Source: Gammaproteobacteria bacterium
Lineage (GTDB): Bacteria > Pseudomonadota > Gammaproteobacteria > JAJDOJ01
Reading direction: 5' to 3'
Assembly: GCA_027030565.1 (NCBI GenBank)
Contig: JALVEU010000026.1
Span: 1 to 5,533 of the forward strand
Length of the DNA stretch: 5,533 nucleotides
A program made the translations under genes and the position numbers. This document shows, piece after piece, positions 1 through 5,533 of the stretch (the stretch's first letter is position 1; the number at the start of each line of letters is the position of its first letter). Below the pieces are notes generated by a model, which saw only the letters and a list, made by a program, of their open reading frames with translations, made no database searches and was not told the DNA's origin.

Positions 1-1
1 C

Positions 2-1144
2 GCGTTGGCCCATGCGCTGCCCGTCGGCCGGTATCGGCTCGAGAACACGGAAGGCGTGGCGGTGGATCCGGCGCAGGCGGCCCTGTGGTGGGGCCTGGGT
101 GCCTATCGCTACACGGCGTATCGGACGCCGGCCCGCACCGCTGCCGAGTACGTGGTGCCCGATGAGGTGCTGGAAGCCCTGCGGCTGCGCCTGGAGGCCG
201 TCTATGGCGTGCGCGACCTGATCAACACGCCGGCCGGAGACCTGATGCCCGGACAACTGGCCGCGGCCGCCCACGACCTGGCGGGCCGTTTCGGGGCACG
301 GATCACCGAGACGGTGGGCGAGGCCCTGGTAGAGGCGGGCTATCCGCTGGTCTATGCGGTGGGACGGGCCAGCCACCATGCCCCGCGGGTGGTGGAGCTG
401 CGCTGGGGCGAGGCGGGGCCGCTGGTGGTCGTGGTGGGCAAGGGGGTGTGTTTCGACAGCGGGGGGCTGGACCTCAAGAACGCCCAGGGCATGCGCCTGA
501 TGAAGAAGGACATGGGCGGTGCGGCACACGCACTGGGACTGGCGCGGCTGATCATGGGCCGTGCTCTGCCGGTGCGCCTGCGCGTGCTCGTCCCTGCCGT
601 GGAAAATGCGGTGTCCGGCAATGCACTGCGGCCTGGCGACGTGATCCGGGCACGCAACGGCAAGACGGTGGAGATCGAGAACACCGACGCCGAAGGGCGG
701 CTGATCCTCGCCGACTGTCTGGCGGCGGCAGGCGAGGCGGAGCAGCCCGACCTGCTCGTGGATTTCGCCACCCTGACCGGCGCGGCTCGGGTGGCCGTGG
801 GCACGGAGATGCCGGCCCTGTTCACGCCCGGGGATCTGCTGGCGCGTGATCTCATGGAGCAGGCCGCGGCGGCCGACGATCCCGTCTGGCGCTTGCCGCT
901 GCACGATGAATACCGGTACATGCTGGACAGCGACGTGGCCGACCTCAAGAACTGCTCCACCGAGCCTTACGCCGGAGCCATCACCGCAGCCCTGTTTCTG
1001 CGGGAGTTCGTGCCCGAAGGGAGTGACTGGGTGCACCTCGATTTCATGGGCTGGAACCTGCGCGAGCGGCCCGGGCATCCCAAGGGCGGGGAGGCGCAGG
1101 GGCTGCTCGGTCTGTTCGCCTGGCTGGAGAGCCGCTACGGGTGA
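2..1144 (+). CDS. Leucyl aminopeptidase family (M17) metallopeptidase, N-terminus cut off by the window edge
   Basis: A cytosolic M17 aminopeptidase, expected to remove N-terminal residues from peptides using two divalent metal ions. The reading frame is open to the left edge, and the TTG at 5 is internal, not a start. About 379 residues are visible; M17 relatives of this subtype have roughly 450-460, so perhaps 75-80 residues are missing. Counting from the codon at 5, all catalytic positions are present: VGKG with K146, FDSGG with D151, K158, D169 in KKDM, and D228, E230 and R232 in the signature NTDAEGRL. These align with E. coli PepA K270, D275, K282, D293, D332, E334 and R336. The DFATLTGAARVAVG segment and the C-terminal GGEAQG segment are also typical. 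The protein resembles the 'leucyl aminopeptidase family' branch more than PepA itself, so I give no symbol. Family is certain; physiological substrate is unknown. The stop overlaps the dusA start by 4 bp. Confidence 0.95.
   Translation, partial: ALAHALPVGRYRLENTEGVAVDPAQAALWWGLGAYRYTAYRTPARTAAEYVVPDEVLEALRLRLEAVYGVRDLINTPAGDLMPGQLAAAAHDLAGRFGARITETVGEALVEAGYPLVYAVGRASHHAPRVVELRWGEAGPLVVVVGKGVCFDSGGLDLKNAQGMRLMKKDMGGAAHALGLARLIMGRALPVRLRVLVPAVENAVSGNALRPGDVIRARNGKTVEIENTDAEGRLILADCLAAAGEAEQPDLLVDFATLTGAARVAVGTEMPALFTPGDLLARDLMEQAAAADDPVWRLPLHDEYRYMLDSDVADLKNCSTEPYAGAITAALFLREFVPEGSDWVHLDFMGWNLRERPGHPKGGEAQGLLGLFAWLESRYG
1126..1131 (+). promoter_or_regulatory. Shine-Dalgarno site of dusA
   Basis: GGAGAG lies 9 nt before the GTG at 1141, inside the end of the peptidase gene. 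It supports the GTG start, which overlaps the peptidase stop as GTGA. The only nearby ATG (1183) falls inside the conserved APMLD motif and would remove the start of the FMN-binding barrel. Confidence 0.7.
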
Positions 1145-2193
1145 GCACCACGTCCTTCACGGGGCGCCGTTTCTGTGTGGCGCCCATGCTCGACTGCACC
1201 GACCGCCACTTCCGCTATTTCGCGCGCCTGCTCTCGCGCCACGCCTGGTTGTATACGGAGATGGTCCCGGTGACCGCGCTGCTGCACGGCGAGCCGGAGC
1301 GCTGGCTGGTCCACGACCCCGCCGAACACCCCGTGGCCCTGCAGCTCGGCGGGTCCGACCCCAGCCTCCTGGCGCGCGCCGCGGCCCTGGGGGAGGCGGC
1401 GGGCTTTGCCGAGATCAATCTCAACGTGGGCTGTCCCAGCGACCGGGTGCAGGCGGGGCGTTTCGGGGCCTGTCTGATGGCCGAGCCCGGGCTCGTGGCC
1501 GAGTGCGTGGCCGCCATGCGGGCGCGGGTGCGCATCCCCGTCACGGTGAAGACGCGCATCGGCATCGACCACCGGGATCGTTATGAAGACCTGCACCGTT
1601 TCGTCTCCACGGTGGCCGCTGCCGGCTGCGAGGTGTTCGTGGTCCACGCCCGCAAGGCCTGGCTCAAGGGGCTCAGCCCGCGCCAGAACCGCCGTGTGCC
1701 GCCGCTGCGCCACGAGTTCGTCCACCGGTTGAAAGCGGACTTTCCGGCGCTGGAGATCGTGCTCAACGGAGGGCTGCGGGACCTGTCCGATGCCCACGCC
1801 CATCTGGAGCACGTGGACGGGGTGATGCTGGGCCGGGCTGTGGCCGAGAATCCTTTCCTGCTGGCCGGCGTGGACCCTCGGTTCTACGGGACCCCGGCGC
1901 CCCTGACCTCGCGACACGCCGCGTTGCGGGCATATCTGCCTTATGCCGAGAGACAGGTGGCGCAGGGCGTTCCCCCGCGCCGTGTGCTGCGCCCCCTCGT
2001 CGGGCTCTTCCAGGGATGCCCCGGGGCCCGGGCTTGGCGACGCTGGGTCACCCAGGCTCCCGAGCTGGGTGCCCTGTGGGCGCAGGTGCCGGCCGAACGC
2101 CCCCTCCTGGAGGGCGTCTCTCGTACCCCGGCCGAGGGGACGGCAAACCCGGCCCGCAGCGCTTGCATCGGGCCGGGTGCAGTCGGAAACTGA
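1141..2193 (+). CDS. dusA: tRNA-dihydrouridine(20/20a) synthase DusA
   Basis: A flavoenzyme that reduces uridine to dihydrouridine in the D-loop of tRNA, using FMN and NADPH; the DusA subgroup acts at positions 20/20a. The protein has 350 residues. The N-terminal TIM barrel starts with the FMN-binding VAPMLDCTDRHFRYF (about 13-27), followed by LYTEMV (38-42). The catalytic cysteine is C98 in NLNVGCPS. K137 (VTVKTRIG) and H169 (VVHAR) are the usual flavin/substrate residues, and NGG (209-211) and GR (231-232) contact the phosphate of FMN. The segment ARKAWLKGLSP (170-180) followed by RVPPL is diagnostic of DusA rather than DusB or DusC. The C-terminal helical domain includes VGLFQGCPGARAWRR (287-301). 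It starts at GTG, overlapping the upstream peptidase stop by 4 bp, which suggests translational coupling. The last 20 or so residues (about 329-350) form a Gly/Ala/Pro-rich tail beyond the conserved fold. Identification is firm. Confidence 0.97.
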   Translation: MSTTSFTGRRFCVAPMLDCTDRHFRYFARLLSRHAWLYTEMVPVTALLHGEPERWLVHDPAEHPVALQLGGSDPSLLARAAALGEAAGFAEINLNVGCPSDRVQAGRFGACLMAEPGLVAECVAAMRARVRIPVTVKTRIGIDHRDRYEDLHRFVSTVAAAGCEVFVVHARKAWLKGLSPRQNRRVPPLRHEFVHRLKADFPALEIVLNGGLRDLSDAHAHLEHVDGVMLGRAVAENPFLLAGVDPRFYGTPAPLTSRHAALRAYLPYAERQVAQGVPPRRVLRPLVGLFQGCPGARAWRRWVTQAPELGALWAQVPAERPLLEGVSRTPAEGTANPARSACIGPGAVGN

Positions 2194-2208
2194 ACGCCAG
2201 GCAAAGCT

Positions 2209-2214
2209 GGAGGG
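2209..2214 (+). promoter_or_regulatory. Shine-Dalgarno site of the HNH gene
   Basis: GGAGGG ends 7 nt before the ATG at 2222. The frame stays open further upstream into dusA, but this strong site and the conserved protein start favour 2222 over any upstream start. Confidence 0.8.
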
Positions 2215-2221
2215 CGATACG

Positions 2222-2644
2222 ATGGCAGGCAGACGTTCCGGCCCGCGCCGGCCGCCAGGCGGAAAGATCGACCGTGAGAAACTCGACCGCATCGTGGCGC
2301 AGGCACGCAAGGACGCCGAGGCGCGCATGCGCGGCTACCGCGAGCAGTCCCTGCGCATCCACCCCTGGGTGTGTGCCCGCTGCGGACGCGAGTTCACCCG
2401 CGAGAACCTCCATGAACTCACGGTCCACCACAAGGATCACAACCACGACAACAACCCCCCCGACGGCAGCAACTGGGAGAATCTCTGCCTGTACTGCCAC
2501 GACTGGGAGCATCAGAAATACTCCTATGCAGTGAAGGGGGCCAATGCCGACTTCGGGCTCACCAGCCGCACGGCCCAGCCCAGGGAAGAGGCCACCCACA
2601 ACCCCTTCGCGGGCCTCAAGGACCTGCTGAACAAGGGCGATTGA
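2222..2644 (+). CDS. yajD: YajD-like HNH nuclease family protein
   Basis: A 140-residue protein of the HNH (beta-beta-alpha-metal) family closest to E. coli YajD, whose cellular role is not established. Zinc-knuckle cysteines are C51/C54 (CARC) and C89/C92 (CLYC). The HNH core comprises H69-H70 (TVHH), N84 in DGSNWENL and H93 with H97 in CHDWEH, so the nuclease residues look intact. The motifs YREQSLRIHPWVC (39-51) and NPFAGLKDLLNK (127-138) are the family's N- and C-terminal landmarks. Relative to the E. coli protein (about 115 residues), this one has a longer N-terminus of roughly 25 residues: a basic Arg/Gly/Pro stretch (1-15), then a charged helix (16-40). No signal peptide; probably cytoplasmic. 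It begins 28 nt after dusA and ends 10 nt before the metal-transporter gene, so it is probably co-transcribed with both. No restriction or phage neighbour is present, so a housekeeping role is more likely than mobile defence; that is inference. Confidence 0.9.
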   Translation: MAGRRSGPRRPPGGKIDREKLDRIVAQARKDAEARMRGYREQSLRIHPWVCARCGREFTRENLHELTVHHKDHNHDNNPPDGSNWENLCLYCHDWEHQKYSYAVKGANADFGLTSRTAQPREEATHNPFAGLKDLLNKGD

Positions 2645-2654
2645 GCCCTGACGG

Positions 2655-3548
2655 ATGCACGACCACGTCCACGACCACGGGGCCCAGACGCTCGCCGATG
2701 GCGGCGCACGCCTGTTCTGGGTGATGTTGCTCAATCTGGGCATCACCCTGGCCCAGGTGCTCGGTGGACTGGTGGCCGGCAGTCTGGCCCTGCTGTCCGA
2801 CGCCGTCCACAACGGCAGCGACGTGGTGGCCCTGGTGCTCGCCTGGGCGGCGGCGCACATCAAGCGTCGGCCCCCCACCGAGCACTACACCTTCGGCATG
2901 AAGCGCGTGGAGATCCTGGCGGCCATCTTCAATGCCGCTACGCTGATCGGCATCTCCGTGTATCTCTCGGTGGAGGCCCTGGGACGCCTGCAGGACCCAC
3001 CACCGGTCTCTCCGGGGGTGGTCGTCGCCCTGGCGGCCCTGGGCCTGGTCGTCAATACGGCCTCGGCCTGGCTCCTCGGCGGTCTCTCGCACGGGGATCT
3101 GAACATCCGCGCCGCATGGCTGCATCTGGCCGGTGATGCGGCCACCAGTGCCGCGGTACTGGCCGGCGGTCTGGGCATGTTGTGGTTGGGGGCGTGGTGG
3201 GTCGATCCGGTGATCACGCTGGGGATCTCGGTCTGGCTCCTGCACCAGAGCTGGCGGATCGTGCGCAGCGGGGTGGACGTGGTGCTTATGGCAGTGCCCC
3301 CGCGCCTCTCCCTGGAGGAGATCCGCGCAGCGCTGAGGGAGATCGACGGCGTACGCGACATCCACCACGTACATCTGTGGCAACTGGACGGGACGCAGGT
3401 CCACTTCGAGGCCCACGTGCGTGTGGCGCCGCACACCACGGTGGCCGACACCGACCGCATCCGAGACCGGATCACTCACATACTCCGCGAGCGTTTCGGT
3501 ATCGCGCACGTGACCCTGCAGTTCGAGTCGCGGCTCTGCGCGGCCTGA
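2655..3548 (+). CDS. Cation diffusion facilitator (CDF) family metal exporter, ZitB/CzcD-like
   Basis: An inner-membrane antiporter of 297 residues, expected to export Zn2+ or a similar divalent ion in exchange for protons. Six hydrophobic segments lie at about 18-41, 43-66, 87-108, 120-143, 152-178 and 181-200, followed by a cytoplasmic domain (about 215-297) containing the typical VHLWQLDG (239-246). The transport site is intact: H52 and D56 in TM2 (SDAVHNGSD) and H157 and D161 in TM5 (AWLHLAGD). HxxxD in TM2 is the pattern of the Zn-preferring ZitB/CzcD group, whereas DxxxD is typical of YiiP, so zinc is the best guess. The N-terminus is short and His-rich (HDHVHDHG), and there is no long His-rich loop between TM4 and TM5. 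The ATG at 2655 is the first possible start, because an in-frame TGA lies at 2649-2651. No strong Shine-Dalgarno site is seen; the HNH stop lies only 10 nt upstream, so coupled reinitiation is plausible. Metal specificity is not proven. Confidence 0.94.
   Translation: MHDHVHDHGAQTLADGGARLFWVMLLNLGITLAQVLGGLVAGSLALLSDAVHNGSDVVALVLAWAAAHIKRRPPTEHYTFGMKRVEILAAIFNAATLIGISVYLSVEALGRLQDPPPVSPGVVVALAALGLVVNTASAWLLGGLSHGDLNIRAAWLHLAGDAATSAAVLAGGLGMLWLGAWWVDPVITLGISVWLLHQSWRIVRSGVDVVLMAVPPRLSLEEIRAALREIDGVRDIHHVHLWQLDGTQVHFEAHVRVAPHTTVADTDRIRDRITHILRERFGIAHVTLQFESRLCAA
2658..2679 (+). repeat. Short in-frame tandem repeat encoding the His-Asp-His tail of the CDF protein
   Basis: The 10-mer CACGACCACG occurs twice with a 12-nt period (2658-2667 and 2670-2679), encoding HDHV then HDHG directly after the start codon. 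The period is a multiple of three, so a gain or loss of a unit would keep the frame. It could simply reflect His/Asp codon choice in a GC-rich genome. Confidence 0.5.
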
Positions 3549-3593
3549 GCCCACCGGAGGGGCTGCTGGGCCGGGATGCCGCGCAGGCCCCCG

Positions 3594-4493
3594 TCACATT
3601 CGCCGCCGATGCCCTGCCGAGAGCGCCTGATGGGCCAAGCGCTGATAGCTGCGCAGCCGCTCGGGATCGATCTCGCCGGCCTCGGCGGCGGCCACGACCG
3701 CACAGCCCGGCTCCACCGTATGGGTGCAGTCGGGATAGCGGCAGTGGCCCAGGTACGGTGCGAACTCCACGAAGCCGCGTTCCAGCTCGCGCACACTGAA
3801 GCGGGGCGGCTCGAAGTCGCGCACACCGGGCGAGTCGATGAGCCGGCCGCCCTCGGGCAGCAGGTAGAGCATGGTGCGCGTCGTGGTGTGGCGGCCGGTG
3901 CCATGGGCCTGGGAGAGCTCGCCGATGCGGATGTCCAGCTGCGGGAGCAGGGCCTTGATCAGCGAGGACTTGCCCACCCCGGACTGCCCGACGAAGATGC
4001 TGGTGTGCCCCTGTAGACGGGTGCGCAGCCGGTCCAGCCCCTGGCCGCTCAGCGTGCTCGTAGCCAGCGTCGGGTAACCGATGCGGTCGTAGACCGCCAG
4101 GCGCGCACAGTCGGTACGATCGGGCCCGGAAAGGTCGATCTTGTTCAACAGCACCAAGGCACCGGCCGGCAGGTTTTCGGCAGCCACCAGGTAGCGGTCG
4201 ACCATGCCCCAGTTGGGGGGCGGCAGGCAGGCGGTCACGACGACCACCTGGTCGATGTTGGCGGCAATGACCCGGGGTCGGCCCCGGGCATCGGTGCGGG
4301 TCAGGGCGTTGTCGCGCGGCAGCACCTCGGTGACCACACAGGCGCCGTCGCGCAGCTCGAAGCGTACCCGGTCGCCGCAGACGAGGTGTTCCAGACGACG
4401 GCGGGAGCGGCACCGGTGTGTGCCGCCCTGGGAATCCATCACCAGCAGCTCGGCACCGTAGCGGGTGACCACGGTGCCAGTGCCGGAGGTCAC
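3594..4493 (-). CDS. rsgA: Ribosome small-subunit-dependent GTPase A (RsgA/YjeQ)
   Basis: A circularly permuted GTPase that acts late in 30S ribosome maturation. From the GTG at 4493 it has 299 residues. An OB-fold occupies about 4-62 (GTVVTRYGAELLV... CGDRVRFEL), followed by the GTPase domain in permuted order: G4 NKID (117-120), G5-like TSTLSG (145-150), G1/P-loop GQSGVGKSS (169-177), G2 region GTGRHTTT (198-205, with H202), and G3 DSPG (220-223). The C-terminal zinc site has C251, C256, H258 and C264, the usual C-x4-C-x-H-x5-C spacing. The frame is open further upstream to 4565. I chose 4493 because it forms a GTGA overlap with the cytochrome stop and begins just before the OB-fold. This leaves almost none of the basic N-terminal tail seen in E. 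coli RsgA (about 350 residues). It follows the cytochrome gene in the same transcript and converges on the CDF gene with a 45-bp gap. Function is certain; the start is likely. Confidence 0.95.
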   Translation of the reverse strand: MTSGTGTVVTRYGAELLVMDSQGGTHRCRSRRRLEHLVCGDRVRFELRDGACVVTEVLPRDNALTRTDARGRPRVIAANIDQVVVVTACLPPPNWGMVDRYLVAAENLPAGALVLLNKIDLSGPDRTDCARLAVYDRIGYPTLATSTLSGQGLDRLRTRLQGHTSIFVGQSGVGKSSLIKALLPQLDIRIGELSQAHGTGRHTTTRTMLYLLPEGGRLIDSPGVRDFEPPRFSVRELERGFVEFAPYLGHCRYPDCTHTVEPGCAVVAAAEAGEIDPERLRSYQRLAHQALSAGHRRRM

Positions 4494-4807
4494 CGCTTCA
4501 CGGGAAACTTGTAGAACTCCCGATTGAGGTAGGCGGCCACGTCTCGCACGTCCTCGGGGAACCACTTCAGTCCCAAGGACTGGTCACATCGGTTGATCTG
4601 CTTGATCAGCGCGTCGTAAGAATGCACGCGTCGATTCTTGCGGGTGTAGAGCAGCGTGCCGTCGCCGCCCACCATGCCGCTGTGGCAATCGATGCAGTGT
4701 TTGTCGTGCAGCTGTTTGCCGCGTCCGGCGTCGGCCGCCTGCGACACCGGCAGGCTCGCCCCGGCGCACAACGCGGCGATGGCGATCCAGGTGGTCTTCA
4801 TCTGCAT
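4490..4807 (-). CDS. Small exported c-type cytochrome (single CXXCH heme site)
   Basis: A 105-residue periplasmic or periplasm-facing c-type cytochrome; its redox partner is unknown. The first 20-odd residues form a signal peptide (MQMKTT, hydrophobic core WIAIAALCAGASL, probable cleavage after VSQA near residue 23). The heme site is C38-I-D-C41-H42, followed by SGMVGGDG. The C-terminal part contains LGLKWFPEDVRDVAAYLNREFYKF, resembling the last helix of class I cytochromes. No Met follows M45, so the usual distal Met ligand is not evident; H62 is the main alternative. There is one extra cysteine (C74). I chose the ATG at 4807 because GAGAAG sits 3 nt before it; the second ATG at 4801 is also possible. 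A longer frame reaching 4888 would place charged residues before the signal peptide and cross the promoter, so I rejected it. The stop overlaps the rsgA GTG by 4 bp. It could be an electron carrier or a heme sensor or accessory protein; I do not recognise a named member. Confidence 0.88.
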   Translation of the reverse strand: MQMKTTWIAIAALCAGASLPVSQAADAGRGKQLHDKHCIDCHSGMVGGDGTLLYTRKNRRVHSYDALIKQINRCDQSLGLKWFPEDVRDVAAYLNREFYKFPVKR

Positions 4808-4810
4808 TTG

Positions 4811-4816
4811 CTTCTC
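4811..4816 (-). promoter_or_regulatory. Shine-Dalgarno site of the cytochrome gene
   Basis: On the minus strand GAGAAG precedes the ATG at 4807 by 3 nt and the ATG at 4801 by 9 nt. This purine run is the only candidate in the leader. The spacing would also suit the second ATG, so the start is uncertain by two codons. Confidence 0.5.
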
Positions 4817-4840
4817 GATTCGGATGTGGGGTGGGGGAAA

Positions 4841-4869
4841 ATGATACGTTAGCCGCCGCGACCGCCCAA
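4841..4869 (-). promoter_or_regulatory. Sigma-70-like promoter for the cytochrome-rsgA pair
   Basis: Read on the minus strand, a -35 box TTGGGC (4869-4864) is followed after exactly 17 nt by a -10 box TATCAT (4846-4841). The -10 matches the TATAAT consensus at 5 of 6 positions and the -35 matches TTGACA at 3 of 6. Transcription would start near 4834, giving a leader of about 27 nt that contains the GAGAAG site. The -35 lies about 20 nt from the orn start codon, so expression of the two directions could interfere. Predicted from sequence only. Confidence 0.55.
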
Positions 4870-4878
4870 GTTTGCGAC

Positions 4879-4882
4879 AGGA
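4879..4882 (+). promoter_or_regulatory. Shine-Dalgarno site of orn
   Basis: AGGA ends 8 nt before the ATG at 4891, supporting that start over the in-frame ATG at 4831, which would add about 20 residues not found in the family. Confidence 0.6.
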
Positions 4883-4890
4883 CCCCATTC

Positions 4891-5454
4891 ATGAGCGAAG
4901 AACAACAGCCCTCACCGTACCTCGTCTGGATCGACCTGGAGATGACCGGGCTCGATACCACGCGCGACACCATCATCGAGATCGCCACCCTGCTCACCGA
5001 CAACGCGCTGAACGAAGTGGCCCAGGGCCCCGTGCTGGCCATCCACGTGTCCGACGAGGTCCTGGCGGGCATGGACGAGTGGAACACCAAGCAACACACC
5101 AAGTCCGGCCTCGTGGAGCGGGTGCGTGCCAGCCGCGTGACCCTGGAGCAGGCCGAGCAGGCGACGCTGGATTTCCTCAAGGGCTACCTCCCGGAACGCG
5201 CCTCACCCATGTGCGGCAACAGCATTTGCCAGGATCGCCGCTTCCTGGCGCGCCAGATGCCGCGCCTCGAGGCCTTCTTCCACTATCGCAACCTGGACGT
5301 GAGCACGCTCAAGGAGCTGGCCCGGCGCTGGGCGCCCGAGGTGGCCAGGAGCTTCAAGAAGGACACGCGGCACCGGGCGCTGGACGACATTCGCGAGTCC
5401 ATCGCCGAACTCAAGCACTACCGCACGCACCTGTTCCGGTTGCCGCCGCCCTGA
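4891..5454 (+). CDS. orn: Oligoribonuclease (3'-5' exoribonuclease for very short RNAs)
   Basis: A cytoplasmic DEDDh exonuclease that degrades di- to oligoribonucleotides at the end of mRNA decay and also removes pGpG from cyclic-di-GMP breakdown. It is usually a dimer. At 187 residues it is close to the usual length (about 180). The catalytic set is complete: D15 and E17 in WIDLEMTGL, D115 in SICQDRRF, and H161 and D166 in HRALDDIRESI, corresponding to E. coli D12, E14, D112, H158 and D163. The conserved LDVSTLKELARRW (135-147) is also present. The ATG at 4891 was chosen for its AGGA site and the family's start position. It is transcribed away from the cytochrome-rsgA pair. No convincing plus-strand promoter is seen in the 83-bp gap; a weak extended -10 candidate (TGATACGTT, 4842-4850) has no good -35. 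Nothing after the stop looks like a clear terminator. Confidence 0.97.
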   Translation: MSEEQQPSPYLVWIDLEMTGLDTTRDTIIEIATLLTDNALNEVAQGPVLAIHVSDEVLAGMDEWNTKQHTKSGLVERVRASRVTLEQAEQATLDFLKGYLPERASPMCGNSICQDRRFLARQMPRLEAFFHYRNLDVSTLKELARRWAPEVARSFKKDTRHRALDDIRESIAELKHYRTHLFRLPPP

Positions 5455-5533
5455 GCCGGGCGCGAGCACGCCGGTCACGGACGCCGGTGGATCAGTGGCG
5501 ATTGACGGTCAGCGGCGCGTAACCCGCAGTGTG

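Noticed and set aside
1135..2328. A 397-codon open frame on the minus strand, antisense to dusA and the start of the HNH gene
   Set aside because: Its protein is low-complexity, rich in Arg, Gly, Pro and His with no recognisable domain, and it lies opposite a clear dusA. Long antisense frames are expected in high-GC DNA.
2048..3554. Two long minus-strand frames (2048-2878 and 2616-3554) opposite the HNH and CDF genes
   Set aside because: Both are shadows of well-supported plus-strand genes; their translations show no family motifs and odd composition (rich in Gln/His/Gly or Arg/Ala/Ser).
3559..3591. Possible hairpin in the convergent gap (GGGGC at 3559-3563 pairing with GCCCC at 3587-3591)
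   Set aside because: The stem is only 5 bp with a 23-nt loop and no T-run follows on either strand, so it does not support an intrinsic terminator. Such pairs arise easily in GC-rich DNA.
4826..4837. G-rich stretch GTGGGGTGGGGG in the divergent region, considered as a G-quadruplex or phase-variable tract
   Set aside because: Only two G-runs are present, too few for an intramolecular quadruplex, and a run of five G is too short to predict slippage.
4808..4888. N-terminal extension of the cytochrome frame up to 4888
   Set aside because: The extension would put about 27 mostly polar or basic residues before a clear signal peptide and would run through the predicted promoter.
5468..5488. Direct repeat ACGCCGGT (5468-5475 and 5481-5488) after orn
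   Set aside because: Two 8-mers of GC-rich sequence close together are likely by chance, and they form no convincing hairpin or terminator.
5492..5533. Possible end of a minus-strand gene entering from the right edge (13 codons ending HTAGYAPLTVNRH, then stop)
   Set aside because: Too short to identify; another frame on the same strand is also open here for a similar length. More sequence to the right is needed, so I do not call it a gene.

Overview
The window is about 5.5 kb of compact, GC-rich bacterial chromosome (clearly above 60% GC by eye). The gene set points to a gammaproteobacterium. Oligoribonuclease (orn), tRNA-dihydrouridine synthase DusA and a YajD-type HNH protein are typical of that class. 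The high GC and a small secreted c-type cytochrome would fit a Chromatiales-like lineage, but that placement is inference. I see no mobile element, CRISPR array, rRNA or tRNA gene, and no sign of recent transfer.

Plus strand, 1-3548: four genes that look like one operon entered part-way. They are the C-terminal part of an M17 leucyl-aminopeptidase-family protein (N-terminus outside the window), dusA (4-bp GTGA overlap with the peptidase stop), a YajD-like HNH protein (28 nt after dusA), and a cation diffusion facilitator (CDF) metal exporter (10 nt after the HNH stop). No promoter or terminator is evident inside the run.

Minus strand, 4807-3594: a small exported c-type cytochrome followed by the ribosome-assembly GTPase rsgA, again with a 4-bp GTGA overlap. 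This pair runs towards the CDF gene, leaving a 45-bp convergent gap (3549-3593). Plus strand, 4891-5454: oligoribonuclease orn, divergent from the cytochrome-rsgA pair. The 83-bp divergent gap (4808-4890) carries a good sigma-70-like promoter for the minus-strand pair.

Functionally the window is mostly RNA and ribosome housekeeping (dusA, rsgA, orn), with peptide turnover, metal efflux and one electron-transfer or heme protein. The most unusual point is the cytochrome. It sits between rsgA and orn, which are directly adjacent and divergent in E. coli, it is translationally joined to rsgA, and it lacks an obvious distal axial methionine. I found no convincing undescribed multi-gene system here.
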